Of a DNA stretch of 64,000 nt, positions 62,299 through 64,000 are shown piece after piece. Location: contig NZ_CP017024.1 in NCBI RefSeq assembly GCF_014522265.1, positions 407,501-471,500 on the forward strand. The letters are read 5' to 3'. Position 1 is the stretch's first letter. Each line of letters begins with the position of its first letter. The notes below the pieces were generated by a model. That model saw only the letters and a program-made list of their open reading frames with translations, ran no database searches and was not told the origin of the DNA. A program made the position numbers and the translations under genes. This stretch comes from Pseudomonas oryzihabitans. Its GTDB lineage: Bacteria; Pseudomonadota; Gammaproteobacteria; Pseudomonadales; Pseudomonadaceae.

Positions 62299-62306
<8 letters not shown>
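60939..62306 (-). CDS. murF: UDP-MurNAc-tripeptide-D-alanyl-D-alanine ligase
   Basis: A 455-residue ligase that adds D-Ala-D-Ala to the tripeptide precursor. N-terminal [23 protein letters not shown] loop [43 protein letters not shown], and [19 protein letters not shown] in the C-terminal domain. It depends on a D-Ala-D-Ala ligase encoded elsewhere, since ddlB is not in this cluster. Overlaps murE by eight bases. Confidence 0.97.

Positions 62307-64000
<1,694 letters not shown>

Overview
The window is a GC-rich, gene-dense stretch of gammaproteobacterial chromosome that reads as Pseudomonas. The evidence is two blocks whose gene order I recall from P. aeruginosa (purU-mvaT-sbcB-...-MoxR-PilZ-pyk, and lpxC-ftsZ-ftsA-ftsQ-...-murC-murG-ftsW-murD-mraY-murF-murE-ftsI), an MvaT-type H-NS analogue, the fruBKA/fruR arrangement and REP-like intergenic repeats. 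A lineage near P. oryzihabitans/P. psychrotolerans is only a guess. No rRNA, tRNA, CRISPR array, prophage, integrase or insertion sequence is visible.

Layout. 1-4.2 kb: a small exported protein, then a Tsx-like outer-membrane channel, an NCS2 purine/pyrimidine permease, a RutR-like TetR regulator and a YigZ protein, probably a nucleobase salvage locus. 4.2-9.6 kb: an ammonium transporter behind a near-perfect sigma-54 promoter, a SulP anion transporter, copC-copD and an outer-membrane barrel. 9.7-18.3 kb: fbp, glgX, glgP, a short-chain dehydrogenase flanked by two inverted copies of a roughly 135-bp hairpin-ended repeat, and a ClC transporter. 18.4-25.2 kb: the fructose PTS operon fruB-fruK-fruA and divergent fruR with a perfect Cra-type palindrome between them. 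25.2-32.6 kb: TatD, AmpD, an exported thioredoxin-like protein, a MOSC protein, NDH-2, a DUF1631 protein and nadC. 32.7-45.4 kb: purU, mvaT, sbcB, a DUF4350/MoxR/DUF58-like operon, a PilZ protein, a TPR lipoprotein, pyruvate kinase, a 56-residue membrane peptide, a SWIM-SNF2 ATPase and PsiE. 45.6-50.3 kb: SirB1-like protein, an LrgAB/CidAB pair, a flavodoxin, an ABM-membrane protein, folM, DUF1244 and HopJ-like proteins. 50.4-64 kb: lpxC and the division/cell-wall (dcw) cluster, all on the minus strand, running off the right edge inside ftsI.

Two properties stand out. First, five genes (glgP, the SDR, nadC, lrgB-like, ftsA) each lack exactly one base relative to an intact family protein. Four of the deficits fall in G/C homopolymers, and ftsA is an essential gene. 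This looks like consensus error in the assembly rather than biology and should be resolved before the genes are called broken. Second, the dcw cluster lacks ddlB between murC and ftsQ; a 21-codon micro-ORF that starts on the murC stop and contains the ftsQ ribosome-binding site sits in its place. The best candidates for undescribed elements are the covarying repeat pair around the SDR and the ddlB-less murC-ftsQ junction. The rest is largely core metabolism and cell-envelope machinery.
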